In this document: positions 20,101 through 21,912 of the stretch, piece by piece | How the letters are laid out: every line of letters begins with the position of its first letter | Position numbering within the stretch: the first letter of the stretch is position 1 | Source: Candidatus Peribacteria bacterium | GTDB lineage: Bacteria > Patescibacteria > JAEDAM01 > Absconditabacterales > Absconditicoccaceae | DNA length: 21,912 nt | Assembly (NCBI GenBank): GCA_031280545.1 | Contig: JAITGP010000039.1 | Span: 1 to 21,912 of the forward strand | Direction of reading: 5' to 3' | Notes under the pieces: model-generated | Told to the model about the DNA's origin: nothing | Seen by the model: only the letters and a program-made list of their open reading frames with translations | The model's database searches: none | Position numbers and translations under genes: made by a program

Positions 20101-21912
20101 TGGACGAAGCGGAAACGCGACCGGAACGACTTTCACGAGAGTATATAATACGAATGAGACGACAAGTGTAGCGTTCTACGATTTGGTAGGCAACCTTGGA
20201 AGTACAGGAATAAGTATCACACGAATAGATACGGTAAAACCGGGAGCAACCGTGACTTACAGCCCAACGACCGCGACAAGCGGAACGGTAACAGCCACGC
20301 TCACCACCGACAAGACCATTACCCTTCCAGCTGGACGAAGTGGAAACGCAACAGGAACAGTCTTCACTAAAGTGTATACGGCAAATGAGAACAGCAGTTT
20401 CATCATAACCGATCCAGTAGGGAATACGGGAGAAGCGACCGTAATCATCACGCGAATAGATAAGACAGCCCCAGAAGTAATAGGTCTCACGTATACTCCA
20501 GCAAGTTATACCAATACAGATGTAGAGGTGAGTATTGAAACGAGTGAGCCAATTTACCTTCCAGCCGGTCGAAATGGAAACGCAACGGGAACAATTTTCA
20601 CGAAAATCTTCTCAGCAAATACGGGTATCATCTTAGACATCTATGATCTCGTGTACAACCAAGGAAGCACAGGAATAACGATAAACCGAATAGATAAGAC
20701 AGCGGTGACAGGAACTATTACTTATGGTCCAAACACAGATACGAATACGGACGTAACGGCAACGATAAGCTTCAACAAGATACCGGTGACGGTGACAAAT
20801 AATGGAGGAAACACAAACTACACGTTCACGGGAGATGGAAGTTTCACGTTTGAATTTGTAGATCAATATGGCAATACGGGAAGCGAAACCGCAACGGTGA
20901 CGCGAATAGATAAGACAGCACCAACGTGTACGATAGACTACAATCCAAGCACGAACACGAACCAAGACGTAATAGCCACTTTGACGGGATGTAGTGAAAC
21001 GGTAACACCATACCCACAAAGCTACACGTTTACGGGAAATGGAAGTTATACGTTCAATTTTGCTGACCTTGTAGGAAATACATGAAGTACGACAGCAAAT
21101 GTGAATTACATCGATAAGACTATCCCACAAATCACGAACTTGACGTATAGTCCAAATACTGCAACAAGTGGAAATGTGGAGGTAAGTATCACGTTAGACG
21201 AACCAAGTATCATCACATGACGAGCAACAGCAAATAACCTGACCTTCACGAAGATCTTCGATACAAATACAGGGTATACGCTGACTTTCACCGACCTCGT
21301 AGGAAATATGGACACAACGGGAATTAGTATCAACCGGATAGATAAATATGCTCCTTACGCAACGAATGTGACTTACACCCCAAGTACGAATACGAACGGA
21401 AGTGTGACAGCAACCTTAACTGTAAATGAAACGGTAACTCTTCCAGCCGGTCGAAATGGAAACGCGACCGGAACGATTTTCACCAAAATCTTCTCAGCCA
21501 ATACGGGTATCACGTTAACCATCTCTGACCTCGTAGGAAATATGGACACAACGGGAATAACGATAAATTGGATAGATAAGACAGCAGTGACAGGAAGTAT
21601 AGCCTATAGTCCGAACACGAACACGAACCAAGACGTGAACGCGACTATCACGTTTAATAAACCTAATGTAACGGTGACGAATAATGGAGGAAGCACAAAC
21701 TACACGTTCACGGGAAATGACAGTTTCACATTCGAGTTTGTAGACCAATATGGAAATACGTGAAGTACGACTGCAATGGTGAACCGAATAGATAAGACGA
21801 TCCCTAGTATTATTAGTATGGTGTATTCACCAAATGCTCAAACTTCTGGACCTGTTATCGTTACAATTACTCTTAACAAACCCGGAACGGTGGTAGGATG
21901 GACAAAAGTAGA
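17156..21912 (+). CDS. Giant repetitive surface protein: LamG-like region, Ig-like domain, 12+ Ig-like repeats (3' end outside)
   Basis: Open from ATG 17156 to the window edge (>1585 aa) with many TGAs read as Gly. Residues 1-27 (MKLRLNLNGSLILLVVASMT...) are a signal peptide or anchor. Residues about 28-142 are a very acidic Glu/Asp/Ser linker. Residues about 145-390 look like a concanavalin/LamG-type domain, ending 'GDLQEVIWYNGALTATEIQK' and 'ESYLALKYGVSL'. The next part, 'DYVASDGTTKMRDAT' to 'IAGIGRDDASALNQKQS', is the module that commonly follows it in surface proteins (about 385-560). Residues about 566-650 are an Ig-like domain of the DUF5011/HYR type ('DTTPPVAVLNGN', 'YTLEYRYTDQAGNQS'). 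From residue 727 come tandem Ig-like repeats starting 'IDKTAP'. A role in adhesion to another cell or surface is inferred; enzymatic residues are not seen. Confidence 0.9.
19559..20905 (+). repeat. First higher-order block (units A-B-C-C'-C''-D)
   Basis: Units of 68, 76, 78, 77, 78 and 72 residues. Type A has 'CSETVTPYPQSYTFTGN', type B 'LDEPSIITGR', type C 'TLTVNETVTLP.GR.GNATGT' and type D 'TVTNNGG.TNYTFTG'. Compared with the second block it has two extra C-type units (20225-20689). Confidence 0.85.
20906..21787 (+). repeat. Second higher-order block (units A-B-C-D)
   Basis: Units of 68, 76, 78 and 72 residues carrying the same type-specific words in the same order as the first block. The C unit (21338) combines the first half of unit 19991 with a second half like unit 20456. 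The unit starting at 21788 looks like a further B type ('TIPSIISMVYSPNAQTSG'). Confidence 0.85.

Larger units (their letters stand above)
19334..21912 (+). repeat. Tandem array of 68-78-residue Ig-like units
   Basis: Units begin at the codon for Ile of 'ID+T.P' at 19334, 19559, 19763, 19991, 20225, 20456, 20690, 20906, 21110, 21338, 21572 and 21788. Their lengths are 75, 68, 76, 78, 77, 78, 72, 68, 76, 78 and 72 residues, the last being cut by the window. Each ends near 'D.VGNTGST...V.R'. They differ in sequence but share this frame and spacing, with the same 68/76/78/72 length order appearing twice. Confidence 0.9.

Overview
The window reads as a genome fragment of an uncultured Candidate Phyla Radiation bacterium that uses genetic code 25 (UGA = glycine), i.e. 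the Absconditabacteria (SR1) / Gracilibacteria (BD1-5) group. This comes from the sequence itself. Most genes are cut by TGA under the standard code but read through as full-length, recognisable proteins when TGA is Gly. Every gene end I can place is TAA or TAG. In the repeat protein at the right end, TGA, GGA and GGT alternate at the same glycine of paralogous repeats. The DNA is AT-rich and tightly packed, and no start codon has a clear Shine-Dalgarno sequence. All gene limits below assume code 25.

Layout. 1-591: C-terminal end of a secreted/surface protein with an SLH-like ending, then a terminator. 758-1390 (-): small secreted helical protein. 4836-1519 (-): probable four-gene operon from one promoter, encoding an acidic unknown protein, a PilT/VirB11-type ATPase with a C-terminal KH domain, a GNAT-like unknown and a GNAT acetyltransferase, closed by a hairpin terminator. 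5124-6457 (+): RNase HI with a viroplasmin-like N-terminal domain, carrying an in-frame palindromic repeat, then an IMPACT/YigZ protein. 6984-6454 (-): unknown protein that converges on yigZ and shares the TTAA stop. 9955-7200 (-): broken Nudix gene, tgt (queuosine tRNA modification) and a MATE-like membrane exporter.

10054-14111 (+): murE-like ligase (peptidoglycan precursor), a metallo-beta-lactamase-fold hydrolase, htpX protease and adenylate kinase. 14782-14114 (-): Nudix/winged-helix protein resembling NrtR. 15395-14898 (-): phosphoribosyltransferase-like protein. It is divergent from an anchored M23 peptidase (15561-16961, +), and an 11-bp-arm inverted repeat lies exactly midway between the two facing promoters. 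17156 to the end (+): a very large anchored surface protein (>1585 aa, unfinished) with an acidic linker, a LamG-like region, an Ig-like domain and at least 12 Ig-like tandem repeats in a higher-order A-B-C-D pattern.

Together the right half is an envelope set: cell-wall precursor synthesis, membrane proteolysis, a cell-wall hydrolase and a giant adhesin. That fits the attached, host-dependent or predatory life known for some code-25 relatives, but this last point is inference. No tRNA, rRNA, CRISPR array or insertion sequence was seen, and no gene-free stretch exceeds 300 bases.
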